From the NCBI RefSeq assembly GCF_018342065.1, contig NZ_JAFDOE010000001.1, forward strand, positions 1,178,001 to 1,242,000: a stretch of 64,000 bases of DNA. Direction: 5' to 3'. The notes under the pieces were generated by a model that ran no database searches, was not told where the DNA came from, and saw only the letters and a program-made list of their open reading frames with translations. The stretch is from Citrobacter sp. FP75 (GTDB lineage: Bacteria > Pseudomonadota > Gammaproteobacteria > Enterobacterales > Enterobacteriaceae). Positions within the stretch are counted from its first letter, which is position 1. Every line of letters starts with the position of its first letter. Positions 1 to 9,895 of this stretch are shown piece after piece. The position numbers were made by a program, and so were the translations under genes.

Positions 1-1
1 A

Positions 2-316
2 GTGTCGCTTAACGCGCCTGCTATTTTGCAGGCGCTGGATATTAGCCACTATTTTGATTTTTGTGCGGATGCGGCACTGATCGGCCGCTCTAAACCCGAT
101 CCGGAGATTTTTCTCGCGGCCTGTGCTGGTCTCGGTGTTGATCCGCAGCAGTGCATTGGCATCGAGGATGCACAGGCGGGCATTGATGCTATCAATGCTT
201 GCGGCATGCTCTCCGTTGGCATTGGTACGGGCCTGACCGGGGCAAGTATGCAACTCTCTTCGACCGAACTTCTGACGTGGCCGTGCTTATCGGCTTTCTG
301 GCAACACGACAAGTAA
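2..316 (+). CDS. ycjU: beta-phosphoglucomutase, C-terminal part (cut by window edge)
   Basis: This is the last ~104 residues of a HAD-superfamily sugar phosphatase/mutase; the N-terminal half lies outside the window. The segment SKPDPEIF followed by [11 protein letters not shown] is the HAD motif III/IV region (Lys, then the acidic Mg2+-binding pair). YcjU interconverts beta-glucose-1-phosphate and glucose-6-phosphate. It ends 10 bp before the ABC transporter ATPase gene and is the distal part of the ycj sugar-utilisation operon, which fixes the identification together with ycjV and ompG downstream. The 5' end is missing, so no start can be given. Confidence 0.9.
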   Translation: MSLNAPAILQALDISHYFDFCADAALIGRSKPDPEIFLAACAGLGVDPQQCIGIEDAQAGIDAINACGMLSVGIGTGLTGASMQLSSTELLTWPCLSAFWQHDK

Positions 317-326
317 AGGATTCAAC

Positions 327-1409
327 ATGGCACAGCTTTCGTTGCAACATATTCAAAAAATATACGATAACCAGGTGCACGTCGTTAAAGACTTTAATCT
401 GGAAATTGAAGATAAAGAATTCATTGTTTTTGTTGGCCCTTCTGGCTGTGGGAAGTCAACGACGCTGCGTATGATCGCCGGACTGGAAGAGATCAGCGGT
501 GGCGATCTGCTGATTGACGGTAAGCGGATGAACGATGTGCCGGCAAAGTCACGCAATATCGCCATGGTTTTTCAGAACTACGCGTTATACCCGCACATGA
601 CCGTCTATGACAACATGGCGTTTGGCCTGAAAATGCAGAAGATTGACCCGGCTGTCATTGAGGAGCGCGTCAACTGGGCGGCGCAGATCCTTGGACTGCG
701 CGATTACCTGAAGCGTAAACCGGGCGCGTTATCAGGAGGACAGCGCCAGCGTGTGGCACTCGGGCGTGCGATTGTTCGTGAAGCAGGGGTCTTCCTGATG
801 GATGAGCCCTTATCCAACCTCGATGCCAAACTGCGCGTTCAGATGCGGGCGGAAATCAGTAAACTGCATCAGAAACTCAATACCACCATGATTTATGTCA
901 CCCATGATCAAACCGAAGCCATGACGATGGCGACGCGGATTGTGATTATGAAAGACGGTATTGTTCAACAGGTTGGCGCGCCAAAAACGGTATATAACCA
1001 CCCAGCCAATATGTTTGTGGCCGGGTTTATTGGTTCGCCAGCCATGAATTTTATTCGTGGTGCGCTCGATGGCGATAAATTTGTGACAGAAACGCTGAAG
1101 TTAACAATTCCGCAAGATAAATTAGATGTATTAAAAGCGCAGGGCTATGAACATCAGGCCGTCACGCTGGGAATACGCCCGGAAGATATTCATCCGCAAA
1201 TATATAATGAAAACAGCATATCGGCAAAAATTAGCGTAGCGGAATTAACCGGCGCGGAATTTATGCTTTATACCGTTGTTGGGGGGCATGAGTTGGTGGT
1301 CCGTGCCGGGGCTATGAATGATTATCACGCAGGAGAAAACATCACCATTCACTTTGATATGGATAAATGCCATTTCTTTGATGCTGAAACCGAAATCGCA
1401 ATTAAATAA
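327..1409 (+). CDS. ycjV: ABC transporter ATP-binding protein YcjV (MalK/UgpC type)
   Basis: Cytoplasmic ATPase of a carbohydrate ABC importer, 360 residues. The Walker A GPSGCGKST is at residues 37-45. The signature LSGGQRQR and the Walker B/D-loop segment LMDEPLSNLD follow at about residues 134-165, then the switch His in VTHDQTEA. The C-terminal ~120 residues form the MalK-like OB-fold regulatory region (GIRPEDIH). It is the last transporter gene of the ycj operon and lies just upstream of the porin ompG. As I recall, ycjV is disrupted in E. coli K-12; here the frame is intact. The ATPase may be shared between several sugar importers, as is usual in this family. Confidence 0.92.
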   Translation: MAQLSLQHIQKIYDNQVHVVKDFNLEIEDKEFIVFVGPSGCGKSTTLRMIAGLEEISGGDLLIDGKRMNDVPAKSRNIAMVFQNYALYPHMTVYDNMAFGLKMQKIDPAVIEERVNWAAQILGLRDYLKRKPGALSGGQRQRVALGRAIVREAGVFLMDEPLSNLDAKLRVQMRAEISKLHQKLNTTMIYVTHDQTEAMTMATRIVIMKDGIVQQVGAPKTVYNHPANMFVAGFIGSPAMNFIRGALDGDKFVTETLKLTIPQDKLDVLKAQGYEHQAVTLGIRPEDIHPQIYNENSISAKISVAELTGAEFMLYTVVGGHELVVRAGAMNDYHAGENITIHFDMDKCHFFDAETEIAIK

Positions 1410-1475
1410 TAATTGGGGGATGAATATCCCCCAAAGCTTGGTGCATTTTTAAAAGTATTTTAACAAGGAATAAAA

Positions 1476-2381
1476 ATGAAAACCTTACTGACCTCTACTG
1501 CGCTGGTCATGTGCGCAGGAATGGCCTGCGCGCAGGCTGCAGAAAACAATGACTGGCATTTTAATATTGGTGCCATGTATGAAATTGAAAATGTCGAAGG
1601 ATCTGGCGAAGATATGGATGGTCTGGCCGAACCGTCCGTGTATTTCAATGCGGCAAACGGTCCGTGGAAAATATCCATAGCCTATTATCAGGAAGGGCCG
1701 GTTGATTATAGCGAGGGTAAACGCGGTACCTGGTTTGATCGCCCGGAACTGGAAGTTCGTTATCAATTCCTTGAAAGCGATGACCTGAATTTCGGTTTGA
1801 CCGGCGGTTTTCGTAATTACGGTTATCACTATGTCGATGAACCTGGTAAAGACACCGCTAATATGCAGCGCTGGAAAGTGCAGCCGGATTGGGATGTTAA
1901 ACTTACCGATGATTTGCGTTTCAGTGGATGGCTGGCGATGTACCAGTTCGTCAATGATTTAAGCACTACGGGTTACTCAGACAGCCGTGTTGAAAGTGAA
2001 AGTGGGTTGAATTATACCTTTAACGAAACGGTGGGGCTGACGGTAAATTATTATCTTGAGCGCGGTTTCAATATGGATAAGTCACGTAATAATGGTGAGT
2101 TTTCCACCCAGGAAATCCGTGCCTATTTACCTCTGTCATTCGGCAATACCACTCTGACACCGTACACCCGACTGGGCCTCGACCGTTGGTCTAACTGGGA
2201 CTGGCAGGATGATATGGAACGTGAAGGCCACGATTTCAATCGACTTGGTTTGCTGTATGCGTATGATTTCCAGAATGGTATTTCGATGTCGTTGGAATAT
2301 GCCTATGAATGGGAAAACCATGACGAAGGCGAGAGTGACAAATTCCATTATGCGGGTATTGGCGTCAACTACGCATTCTAA
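1476..2381 (+). CDS. ompG: outer membrane porin G
   Basis: OmpG is a monomeric 14-stranded beta-barrel porin of the outer membrane that admits mono-, di- and trisaccharides. The 301-residue length matches the family. An N-terminal signal peptide (about residues 1-21, ending in CAQA) is followed by alternating aromatic/polar strands, and the protein ends in Phe, as barrel proteins do. The sequence is strikingly close to the K-12 protein (NDWHFNIGAMYEIENVEG). It follows ycjV by 66 bp and probably supplies the outer-membrane entry for the ycj sugar pathway. The gene ends at a strong palindromic terminator. Confidence 0.97.
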   Translation: MKTLLTSTALVMCAGMACAQAAENNDWHFNIGAMYEIENVEGSGEDMDGLAEPSVYFNAANGPWKISIAYYQEGPVDYSEGKRGTWFDRPELEVRYQFLESDDLNFGLTGGFRNYGYHYVDEPGKDTANMQRWKVQPDWDVKLTDDLRFSGWLAMYQFVNDLSTTGYSDSRVESESGLNYTFNETVGLTVNYYLERGFNMDKSRNNGEFSTQEIRAYLPLSFGNTTLTPYTRLGLDRWSNWDWQDDMEREGHDFNRLGLLYAYDFQNGISMSLEYAYEWENHDEGESDKFHYAGIGVNYAF

Positions 2382-2385
2382 AACG

Positions 2386-2414
2386 AACTGGGGCATCATG
2401 ATGCCCCAGTTTTT
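2386..2414. terminator. bidirectional terminator between ompG and ycjW
   Basis: A perfect 26-bp palindrome (2386-2411, arms AACTGGGGCATCA) is followed by a short T run. It lies between the convergent ompG and ycjW stop codons, and the ycjW stop falls at its edge. The symmetry suits termination from both sides. Confidence 0.85.
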
Positions 2415-3423
2415 ACACAAGCGATTCAGTGAGTGATATTTGCGTACTGACTGTAATGTCCTGAAGCCCTTTTTCCCCGGCAATCAGATTGAAGAGTAAA
2501 TGACAGCTTTGTTCACCTAATTGTTGCGTGGGGACATCAATCCCCCCCGGAACCGGCGTTAGCATAAAAGATAACAATTCATTACTGTAGCCCACAACGG
2601 CCAGTTTCTGCGGTATTTTGATGTTTTTCTCAGCCGCCACGCGATATAAACTCATTAATTTTAAACTGTCAGTTGCAAATACTGCATCGGGCAACGGTTG
2701 CTGGCTAAGTAATTTCTGCGACGCGAGTAGGGCCGTTTCATGGGTATAGCCTCCATCAATAATCCATTCGTCGCGGACTTCAATATTATGTTCTTGCAGA
2801 CTGGCTATATAACCGTTAACGCGATCAATGGAAACATGAACGTCAAGCGGCGCGTGCAAGCAGGCAATATTACGGTGACCACTTTCAATGAGCGCATTTG
2901 TCAGCGTAATACTGTCGCCGAAGTTGTCGGTGTCGACAGAGTAGACATTGGAATATTCACCTTCTACTTTACCAATCACCACGACTGGGACGTTGTATTT
3001 ATCCAGTCTTGCAAAAAATGATTCATCAGCCGGAGAGCTCAGCATAATGATACCTTTGATCAATTTTTGCTTAATTTTACTTTCACATTTCTGTAAGTCG
3101 TCTTCGGTGCTGCGTGACGTCTGTAATATGACATCAAAACCAACTTCTTCCGCTTTGGCGGTAATCGCATGCAGCACTTCAGAGAAGAATGGGTTACCGG
3201 CAGTTGTTTTTGCAGAGCGGGTGGAGATCACCATTATTGCGTCAAACCCGGAGGAGGTGAGTGCACGCGCCAGCTTATTGGGCTGATATTGTAATTCATC
3301 AATTGCGCGCAGGACTTTTTCTTTCGCTTCAGGCGAGATATTAGTTTGCTTATTCAGCACGCGCGACACCGTGGATTTTGATACGCCAGCGGCACGTGCA
3401 ATATCATAAATGGTAGGAGACAT
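2413..3423 (-). CDS. ycjW: LacI-family transcriptional regulator YcjW
   Basis: A LacI/GalR repressor, 336 residues from the ATG at 3423 (MSPTIYDIA). An in-frame upstream start at 3450 would add nine residues that do not resemble the family. The [24 protein letters not shown] is at the N-terminus, followed by the hinge [12 protein letters not shown] and a periplasmic-binding-protein-like effector domain. In E. coli YcjW is reported to repress the ycj sugar operon. It is convergent with ompG here. Confidence 0.93.
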   Translation of the reverse strand: MSPTIYDIARAAGVSKSTVSRVLNKQTNISPEAKEKVLRAIDELQYQPNKLARALTSSGFDAIMVISTRSAKTTAGNPFFSEVLHAITAKAEEVGFDVILQTSRSTEDDLQKCESKIKQKLIKGIIMLSSPADESFFARLDKYNVPVVVIGKVEGEYSNVYSVDTDNFGDSITLTNALIESGHRNIACLHAPLDVHVSIDRVNGYIASLQEHNIEVRDEWIIDGGYTHETALLASQKLLSQQPLPDAVFATDSLKLMSLYRVAAEKNIKIPQKLAVVGYSNELLSFMLTPVPGGIDVPTQQLGEQSCHLLFNLIAGEKGLQDITVSTQISLTESLV

Positions 3424-3650
3424 AGATCCCAAGCTCCGTCCGAGAGTCAATGGCGCACATATTATGGAGTTAATTGCTGAATGACAACAATCTCAGAGGG
3501 TTGACCGCAAAACCAAAGAGTATCTGGCCCACAAATTCGCCCAGGTAGCAATGTACTCTGCTGGCTCATACGATGATAATGCGATCGCAATATTTTCTTA
3601 AGATCTGGCGTATAGTCTCTTCTCCATTCAGTGACAGTCAGGAAGATATT

Positions 3651-3968
3651 ATGTTGAGAAAAGGGGTATTTGCGCTAGCGTTGCTCATAGGTATGCCGGT
3701 TTTTGCCGCGGAACACTGGATAGATGTCCGCGTACCTGAGCAATACCAGCAGGAGCATATTCAGGGGGCCGTCAACATTCCCTTGAAGGATCTCAAAGCG
3801 CAAATCGCATCTGAGGTTCCGGATAAGACCGACACCGTGAAGTTGTACTGTAACTCTGGGCGGCAATCGGGACAGGCAAAAGATATGCTTACCGAGATGG
3901 GATACACGCAGGTGACGAACGAAGGGGGGATCAACAGCATTGACCTTCCGAAAGTAGAGACGAAATAA
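3651..3968 (+). CDS. pspE: periplasmic thiosulfate sulfurtransferase PspE
   Basis: A single-domain rhodanese of 105 residues with an N-terminal signal peptide (cleavage near VFAA, residues 17-20). The rhodanese motif HIQGAVNIPL precedes the active-site loop LYCNSGRQSG with catalytic Cys67. It transfers sulfane sulfur from thiosulfate in the periplasm. The start at 3651 is preceded by AGGAAG. In K-12 pspE closes the pspABCDE operon. Here it stands alone between ycjW and ycjX, as if the ycj-ompG-ycjW block had been inserted on the pspD side of it. Confidence 0.88.
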   Translation: MLRKGVFALALLIGMPVFAAEHWIDVRVPEQYQQEHIQGAVNIPLKDLKAQIASEVPDKTDTVKLYCNSGRQSGQAKDMLTEMGYTQVTNEGGINSIDLPKVETK

Positions 3969-4110
3969 TCCGCGTGATTTCCTTCTGATACAGGCGGCAT
4001 TAATCATGTCGCCTGAAATATTTCAGGTAGTTGATAAATAAGAATTGCCCCCCATCTTTACTTCCTGTTTGTTATAATTTCTATGGTTCCTTCAGCATAA
4101 CGGGATGGCG

Positions 4111-5508
4111 ATGAAGCGACTTAAAAATGAACTCAATTCGCTGGTTAATCGTGGCGTGGACAGGCATCTGCGTCTGGCCGTCACCGGGCTTAGCCGCAGT
4201 GGTAAGACGGCGTTTATCACCGCCATGGTAAACCAGTTACTCAATATTCATGCCGGTGCTCGTTTGCCGCTGCTCAGCTGCGTGCGCGAAGAGCGCCTGC
4301 TCGGCGTTAAACGGGTTCCACAACGTGATTTTGGTATTCCGCGCTTTACCTATGATGAAGGACTGGCCCAGCTGTATGGCTCTCCGCCGACCTGGCCGAC
4401 GCCGACGCGCGGCGTGAGTGAGATTCGCCTGGCGCTGCGTTACAAGTCTAATGACTCGTTGCTGCGCCACTTTAAAGATACCTCCACGTTATACCTCGAA
4501 ATCGTCGATTATCCGGGTGAATGGCTGCTCGACTTACCGATGCTGGCGCAGGATTACCTGAGCTGGTCGCGGCAAATGACCGGGTTATTACAGGGCCAGC
4601 GGGCAGAATGGTCGGCAAAATGGCGGCAGTTAAGTCAGGGGTTAGATCCGTTAGCGCCCGCCGATGAAAATCGTCTGGCAGAAATTGCCGCTGCATGGAC
4701 GGACTATCTGCATCAGTGTAAGCAGCAGGGGCTGCATTTTATTCAGCCCGGGCGCTTTGTTTTGCCGGGCGATATGGCGGGCGCGCCCGCGCTACAGTTT
4801 TTCCCGTGGCCGGATGTTGACGCATATGGCGAATCAAAACTGGCGCAGGCCGATAAACACACCAACGCCGGTATGCTGCGCGAGCGGTTCAATTACTACT
4901 GCGAGAAAGTGGTGAAGGGGTTTTATAAGAATCACTTTCTGCGCTTTGACCGCCAGATTGTTCTTGTCGACTGCCTGCAACCGCTCAATAGCGGACCTCA
5001 GGCGTTCAATGATATGCGTCTGGCGTTAACGCAGCTGATGCAAAGCTTCCATTATGGACAGCGCACCTTGTTCCGGCGGCTGTTTTCGCCGGTGATCGAC
5101 AAATTACTGTTTGCCGCCACCAAGGCCGACCACGTGACGGTTGATCAGCACGCCAATATGGTGTCGCTCCTGCAGCAATTGATTCAGGACGCATGGCAAA
5201 ACGCCGCCTTTGAAGGCATCAGCATGGACTGTCTGGGCCTGGCGTCGGTACAGGCCACCACCAGCGGATTGATCGATGTGAAGGGTGAGAAGATCCCGGC
5301 ACTGCGCGGGAACCGCCTGAGCGACGGCGCGCCGTTAACCGTTTATCCGGGGGAGGTGCCTGCTCGCTTGCCGGGGCAAGCGTTCTGGGACAGCCAGGGC
5401 TTTCAGTTTGAGGCGTTTCGCCCGCAGGTTATGGATGTGGATAAACCCTTACCGCATATTCGTCTTGATGCCGCGCTGGAGTTTTTAATAGGAGATAAAT
5501 TGCGATGA
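4111..5508 (+). CDS. ycjX: YcjX-family P-loop GTPase
   Basis: A conserved P-loop protein of 465 residues from the ATG at 4111 (MKRLKNELN), which matches the family N-terminus; an ATG two codons upstream is possible. The Walker [11 protein letters not shown] starts at residue 25, and IVDYPGEW supplies the switch-II-like DxxG region. Members bind GTP and are linked to envelope stress (Psp) responses; the cellular role is not settled. It overlaps ycjF by 4 bp, so the two are translationally coupled. Confidence 0.93.
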   Translation: MKRLKNELNSLVNRGVDRHLRLAVTGLSRSGKTAFITAMVNQLLNIHAGARLPLLSCVREERLLGVKRVPQRDFGIPRFTYDEGLAQLYGSPPTWPTPTRGVSEIRLALRYKSNDSLLRHFKDTSTLYLEIVDYPGEWLLDLPMLAQDYLSWSRQMTGLLQGQRAEWSAKWRQLSQGLDPLAPADENRLAEIAAAWTDYLHQCKQQGLHFIQPGRFVLPGDMAGAPALQFFPWPDVDAYGESKLAQADKHTNAGMLRERFNYYCEKVVKGFYKNHFLRFDRQIVLVDCLQPLNSGPQAFNDMRLALTQLMQSFHYGQRTLFRRLFSPVIDKLLFAATKADHVTVDQHANMVSLLQQLIQDAWQNAAFEGISMDCLGLASVQATTSGLIDVKGEKIPALRGNRLSDGAPLTVYPGEVPARLPGQAFWDSQGFQFEAFRPQVMDVDKPLPHIRLDAALEFLIGDKLR

Positions 5509-6566
5509 GCGAGCCGTTAAAACCGCGTATCGATTTCTCAGGTCCGCTGGAAGTGGAACAAAATGCGGCGTTTAAAGCACAGCAAATGTTCAACGACACG
5601 GAAGCACAGACGTTTTCTCCGGCAAAGCTGGACGAGCCGCTGGAAGATGAAGGTCAGGCGGAAGCGGTCATCGATGCCGCCTTACGCCCGAAACGAAGCC
5701 TGTGGCGCAAGATGGTGATGAGCGGGCTGGCATTGTTTGGCGTCAGCGTTGTCGCCCAGGGTGTGCAGTGGACGATGAATGCCTGGCAGACCCAGGACTG
5801 GGTTGCGTTGGGCGGCTGCGCTGCCGGGGCGCTGATCGTAGGTGCGGGCGTGGGTTCGGTGGCGACCGAGTGGCGTCGACTGTGGCGTTTGCGCCAGCGA
5901 GCGCACGAGCGTGACGAAGCGCGGGATTTACTGCATAGCCACGGAACGGGCAAAGGTCGCGCGTTTTGTGAAAAACTGGCGCAGCAGGCGGGGATCGATC
6001 AGTCTCATCCGGCACTACAGCGCTGGTATGCCTCCATACATGAAACACAAAATGATCGTGAAGTAGTCAGCCTGTATGCCAGTCTGGTACAGCCAGTGCT
6101 GGATGCGCAGGCGCGGCGCGAAATCAGCCGCTCTGCGGCGGAATCTACGTTGATGATCGCCGTCAGCCCGCTGGCGCTGGTGGATATGGCGTTTATCGCC
6201 TGGCGGAACCTGCGGTTGATTAACCGCATTGCGACGCTGTACGGCATCGAATTGGGTTATTACAGCCGCTTACGCTTGTTCCGTCTGGTGCTGCTGAATA
6301 TCGCCTTCGCCGGGGCCAGTGAGCTGGTTCGCGAAGTGGGTATGGACTGGATGTCGCAGGATCTGGCGGCTCGCTTATCCACGCGTGCTGCCCAGGGGAT
6401 TGGTGCCGGCCTGTTAACGGCGCGTTTGGGGATTAAAGCAATGGAACTGTGCCGTCCGCTTCCGTGGATCGACGATGATAAACCGCGTCTCGGTGATTTT
6501 CGCCGCCAGTTGATTGGTCAGGTGAAAGAGACCTTACAAAAGAATAAAACCTCGCGAGAAAGTTAA
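5505..6566 (+). CDS. ycjF: YcjF inner-membrane protein (UPF0283/DUF697)
   Basis: An inner-membrane protein of 353 residues. Two hydrophobic segments lie at about residues 70-115 ([17 protein letters not shown] and [17 protein letters not shown]), and a DUF697-like hydrophobic region follows in the C-terminal half. The function is unknown. It is coupled to the GTPase gene ycjX through an ATGA overlap, and the pair is conserved upstream of tyrR. The acidic N-terminal ~65 residues are probably cytoplasmic. Confidence 0.92.
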   Translation: MSEPLKPRIDFSGPLEVEQNAAFKAQQMFNDTEAQTFSPAKLDEPLEDEGQAEAVIDAALRPKRSLWRKMVMSGLALFGVSVVAQGVQWTMNAWQTQDWVALGGCAAGALIVGAGVGSVATEWRRLWRLRQRAHERDEARDLLHSHGTGKGRAFCEKLAQQAGIDQSHPALQRWYASIHETQNDREVVSLYASLVQPVLDAQARREISRSAAESTLMIAVSPLALVDMAFIAWRNLRLINRIATLYGIELGYYSRLRLFRLVLLNIAFAGASELVREVGMDWMSQDLAARLSTRAAQGIGAGLLTARLGIKAMELCRPLPWIDDDKPRLGDFRRQLIGQVKETLQKNKTSRES

Positions 6567-6624
6567 GTAAAAATGGGTGCCGATCGTATAACTTTACGCC
6601 CCGGCGCCTAATTTTCCAGCGTGC

Positions 6625-6642
6625 TGTCAATATTTGTTGACA
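6625..6642 (+). promoter_or_regulatory. TyrR box in the tyrR promoter region
   Basis: The 18-bp palindrome TGTCAATATTTGTTGACA fits the TyrR box form TGTaaA-N6-TttACA. It lies 71 bp upstream of tyrR, where the E. coli gene is known to be autoregulated. Confidence 0.75.
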
Positions 6643-6712
6643 GAATCCTTCCTGCTAATGAAATACTGGCATATCATCTAACATATGATCCCTTGTTCAG
6701 GTGAAGGTTCCC

Positions 6713-8257
6713 ATGCGTCTGGAAGTGTTTTGTGAAGACCGACTTGGTCTGACCCGCGAATTACTCGATTTACTGGTGCTTCGAGGCATTGACTTACGCG
6801 GTATCGAGATTGACCCTATCGGGCGAATTTACCTTAATTTTGCGGAACTGGAGTTCACCAACTTCAGCAGCCTGATGGCTGAAATCCGCCGTATTGCTGG
6901 GGTTACGGATGTGCGAACCGTGCCCTGGATGCCTTCTGAACGCGAGCACATGGCGCTGAGCGCGCTGCTTGAAGCGCTTCCTGAACCGGTCCTCTCCCTG
7001 GACATGAAAAGCAAAGTAGAGATGGCAAACCCGGCAAGTTGCCAGCTTTTTGCTCACACTCAGGATCGCATGCGTAACCACACGGCGGCGCAGTTAATCA
7101 ATGGCTTTAACTTCCAGCGCTGGCTGGAGAGCAATCCGCAGGATTCCCACAGCGAGCATGTGGTAATTAATGGACAGAATTTCCTGATGGAAATTACCCC
7201 CGTCCATTTGCAGGGCGAAAATCAGGAACAGATGTTAACCGGTGCCGTGGTGATGCTGCGTTCCACCATCCGAATGGGTCGTCAATTGCAAAATATGACC
7301 ACCCAGGATCTGAGCGCATTTAGCCAGATTATTGCCGTCAGCGCCAAAATGAAACACGTGGTAGAGCAGGCGCGTAAGCTGGCGATGCTGAGTGCACCGC
7401 TGCTGATTACCGGTAATACCGGAACGGGTAAAGATCTGTTTGCTCATGCCTGCCATCTGGCAAGCCCGCGTGCGGCGAAACCTTATCTGGCGCTGAATTG
7501 CGCGTCGATCCCTGAAGATGCGGTTGAAAGCGAACTGTTCGGTCATGCGCCGGAAGGTAAAAAAGGCTTTTTTGAGCAGGCGAACGGCGGTTCAGTGCTG
7601 TTGGATGAGATTGGCGAAATGTCGCCGCGTATGCAGACGAAGTTGCTGCGTTTTCTTAACGACGGAACCTTCCGCCGCGTGGGTGAAGATCATGAGGTGC
7701 ATGTTGATGTGCGAGTGATTTGCGCGACGCAAAAGAATCTGGTGGAGCTGGTGCAGAAAGGCTTGTTCCGTGAAGATCTCTATTATCGTCTAAATGTTCT
7801 GACGCTAAATCTGCCGCCGCTGCGCGATTGTCAGCAAGATATTATGCCGCTCACCGAGCTATTTGTGGCGCGTTTTGCCGACGAACAGGGCGTACCGCGT
7901 CCGAAGCTGTCTGCCGATCTCAGCACGGTGCTAACCCGCTACGGTTGGCCGGGTAACGTGCGCCAGCTGAAAAATGCTATCTACCGGGCGTTAACCCAGC
8001 TTGAAGGCTATGAGCTGCGTCCGCAGGATATTTTATTGCCGGACTATGATGCGGCGACGGTGGCTGTTGGGGAAGAAGTGATGGAAGGGTCGCTGGATGA
8101 AATTACCAGCCGCTTTGAACGCTCTGTGCTGACGCAGCTGTATATGAATTATCCCAGCACGCGCAAACTGGCTAAACGGCTTGGTGTTTCTCATACCGCG
8201 ATCGCCAACAAATTACGTGAGTATGGCCTGAGCCAGCAGAAAAAAAGCGAAGAGTAA
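6713..8257 (+). CDS. tyrR: transcriptional regulator TyrR
   Basis: Aromatic amino acid regulator, 514 residues from the ATG at 6713 (MRLEVFCEDRLGL). It has an N-terminal ACT-like domain, a PAS domain around residue 80, and an AAA+ domain with Walker A GNTGTGKD. The sigma-54 contact motif GAFTGA is absent (GHAPEGKKGFF in its place), as expected for TyrR, which acts with sigma-70 polymerase. The C-terminal HTH TRKLAKRLGVSHTAIANKL binds DNA. With Tyr, Phe or Trp it represses or activates aroF-tyrA, aroP, tyrP, mtr and others. Confidence 0.97.
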   Translation: MRLEVFCEDRLGLTRELLDLLVLRGIDLRGIEIDPIGRIYLNFAELEFTNFSSLMAEIRRIAGVTDVRTVPWMPSEREHMALSALLEALPEPVLSLDMKSKVEMANPASCQLFAHTQDRMRNHTAAQLINGFNFQRWLESNPQDSHSEHVVINGQNFLMEITPVHLQGENQEQMLTGAVVMLRSTIRMGRQLQNMTTQDLSAFSQIIAVSAKMKHVVEQARKLAMLSAPLLITGNTGTGKDLFAHACHLASPRAAKPYLALNCASIPEDAVESELFGHAPEGKKGFFEQANGGSVLLDEIGEMSPRMQTKLLRFLNDGTFRRVGEDHEVHVDVRVICATQKNLVELVQKGLFREDLYYRLNVLTLNLPPLRDCQQDIMPLTELFVARFADEQGVPRPKLSADLSTVLTRYGWPGNVRQLKNAIYRALTQLEGYELRPQDILLPDYDAATVAVGEEVMEGSLDEITSRFERSVLTQLYMNYPSTRKLAKRLGVSHTAIANKLREYGLSQQKKSEE

Positions 8258-8270
8258 TGATGTAAATGAA

Positions 8271-8296
8271 AATGCCTCCGTTCGGAGGCATTTTTG
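8271..8296. terminator. terminator between tyrR and tpx
   Basis: The stem AATGCCTC/GAGGCATT with a short CGTTCG-type loop is followed by TTTTT on the plus strand and preceded by a matching A-rich run. It therefore works in both directions between the convergent tyrR and tpx genes. Confidence 0.85.
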
Positions 8297-8309
8297 TATT
8301 CAGGGCGAC

Positions 8310-8816
8310 TTAGGCTTTCAGTACGTCCAGAGCGGCAGTGTAGTCCGGCTCGTTGGTGATTTCATTGACTAGCTGGCTGAAAATGATGTTGTCATTCTCG
8401 TCGATAACCATTACAGCACGCGCGGCCAGGCCTTTCAGCGGGCCTTCGGCGATTTCAACGCCGTAGTTTTTCAGGAATTCCGCGTTACGCAGGGTGGACA
8501 GGGTGATCACGTTGCTCAGACCTTCCGCGCCGCAAAAGCGAGAGTGCGCGAATGGCAGGTCGGCGGAGATGCACAGTACGACGGTATTGTCGATTTCTGT
8601 CGCCAGTTGGTTAAACTTACGTACCGATGCCGCACATACGCCGGTATCGATGCTTGGGAAAATATTCAGCACTTTGCGCTTACCGGCAAACTGGCCCAGC
8701 GTAACGTCAGACAGATCTTTAGCCACAAGGGTAAAAGCCTGCGCTTTGCTACCCGCCTGAGGAATGGAGCCGGCAACGGCAACCGGGTTGCCCTGGAAAT
8801 GAACGGTTTGTGACAT
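8310..8816 (-). CDS. tpx: lipid hydroperoxide (thiol) peroxidase Tpx
   Basis: An atypical 2-Cys peroxiredoxin of 168 residues. The peroxidatic Cys61 lies in [13 protein letters not shown] and the resolving Cys95 in SRFCGAEGL, with the spacing of E. coli Tpx. It reduces alkyl and lipid hydroperoxides using thioredoxin, in the cytoplasm/periplasmic interface. It is transcribed divergently from ycjG and convergently with tyrR, the same arrangement as in E. coli. Confidence 0.97.
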   Translation of the reverse strand: MSQTVHFQGNPVAVAGSIPQAGSKAQAFTLVAKDLSDVTLGQFAGKRKVLNIFPSIDTGVCAASVRKFNQLATEIDNTVVLCISADLPFAHSRFCGAEGLSNVITLSTLRNAEFLKNYGVEIAEGPLKGLAARAVMVIDENDNIIFSQLVNEITNEPDYTAALDVLKA

Positions 8817-8929
8817 GGTTATCTTCCTGTTTACATATAGTTAACGTCGGGGTTAGTTTATGCCATCAACAGTTAACACGGCAAACGCTATTTGCGGATA
8901 TCCACTTATGGGCTGTATAAGGAAAATAA

Positions 8930-9895
8930 ATGAGAACAGTTAAGGTATATGAGGAAGCCTGGCCGTTACACACTCCCTTTGTAATTGCCCGTGGGAGCAG
9001 GACCGAAGCGCACGTGGTGGTGGTCGAACTGGAAGAAGATGGCGTGAAGGGGATCGGCGAGTGCACGCCGTATCCTCGCTATGGCGAAAGCGATGCTTCG
9101 GTACTGGCGCAAATTATGAGTATCGCCCCGCAGCTGGAAAACGGGCTGACTCGCGAAGAATTACAAAAGCTGCTGCCCGCCGGTGCCGCGCGTAATGCCG
9201 TTGACTGCGCACTGTGGGATTTAAGCACTCGGCAGCAGCAGAAAACGCTGGCCGGGTTGATTGGTGTCGAGCTAAGTGCGACGGTGACGACGGCCCAGAC
9301 GGTGGTGATCGGCACGCCGGAACAAATGGCAGCAAGCGCTGCCGCGCTGTGGGAGAACGGGGCTACGCTGCTGAAAGTCAAACTGGATGCCCGCCTGATT
9401 AGTGAACGAATGGTCGCCATCCGTGCGGCTGTTCCTGATGCCACGCTGATTGTTGATGCCAATGAATCCTGGCGTGCCGAAGGTCTGGCTGCGCGCTGTC
9501 AGCTATTGGCTGATTTAGGCGTTGCCATGCTGGAGCAACCGCTGCCCGCTCAGGATGATGCCGCGCTGGAGAATTTTGTGCACCCGTTGCCCATCTGTGC
9601 CGATGAGAGCTGCCATACCCGCAGCAGTCTGAAAGCGCTGCACGGACGCTATGAGATGGTGAACATTAAGCTGGATAAAACCGGCGGCCTGACGGAAGCG
9701 CTGGCGCTGGCGACCGAAGCACGCGAACAGGGATTTGCTTTAATGCTGGGATGCATGCTGTGCACATCCCGCGCTATTAACGCCGCCTTGCCGCTTACGC
9801 CGCAGGTGAGTTTTGCCGATCTGGACGGTCCGACCTGGCTGGCAAACGACGCACAGCCTGCCTTGTATTTTACGACCGGGCAGCTCCATCTTTAG
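8930..9895 (+). CDS. ycjG: L-Ala-D/L-Glu epimerase
   Basis: An enolase-superfamily enzyme of 321 residues that epimerises L-Ala-D-Glu released during murein recycling. The KxK motif (LLKVKLDA), the metal ligands VDANESW, LEQPLP and CADESC, and the second general base in NIKLDK are all present. The 3' end overlaps the convergent mpaA gene by 26 bp. MpaA releases meso-diaminopimelate from murein tripeptide and leaves the dipeptide that this enzyme uses, so the two convergent genes serve consecutive steps. Confidence 0.95.
   Translation: MRTVKVYEEAWPLHTPFVIARGSRTEAHVVVVELEEDGVKGIGECTPYPRYGESDASVLAQIMSIAPQLENGLTREELQKLLPAGAARNAVDCALWDLSTRQQQKTLAGLIGVELSATVTTAQTVVIGTPEQMAASAAALWENGATLLKVKLDARLISERMVAIRAAVPDATLIVDANESWRAEGLAARCQLLADLGVAMLEQPLPAQDDAALENFVHPLPICADESCHTRSSLKALHGRYEMVNIKLDKTGGLTEALALATEAREQGFALMLGCMLCTSRAINAALPLTPQVSFADLDGPTWLANDAQPALYFTTGQLHL

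Noticed and set aside
5654..5953. Opposite-strand frames within ycjF and tyrR
   Set aside because: Shadows of high-GC coding sequence with no ribosome sites or recognisable products.
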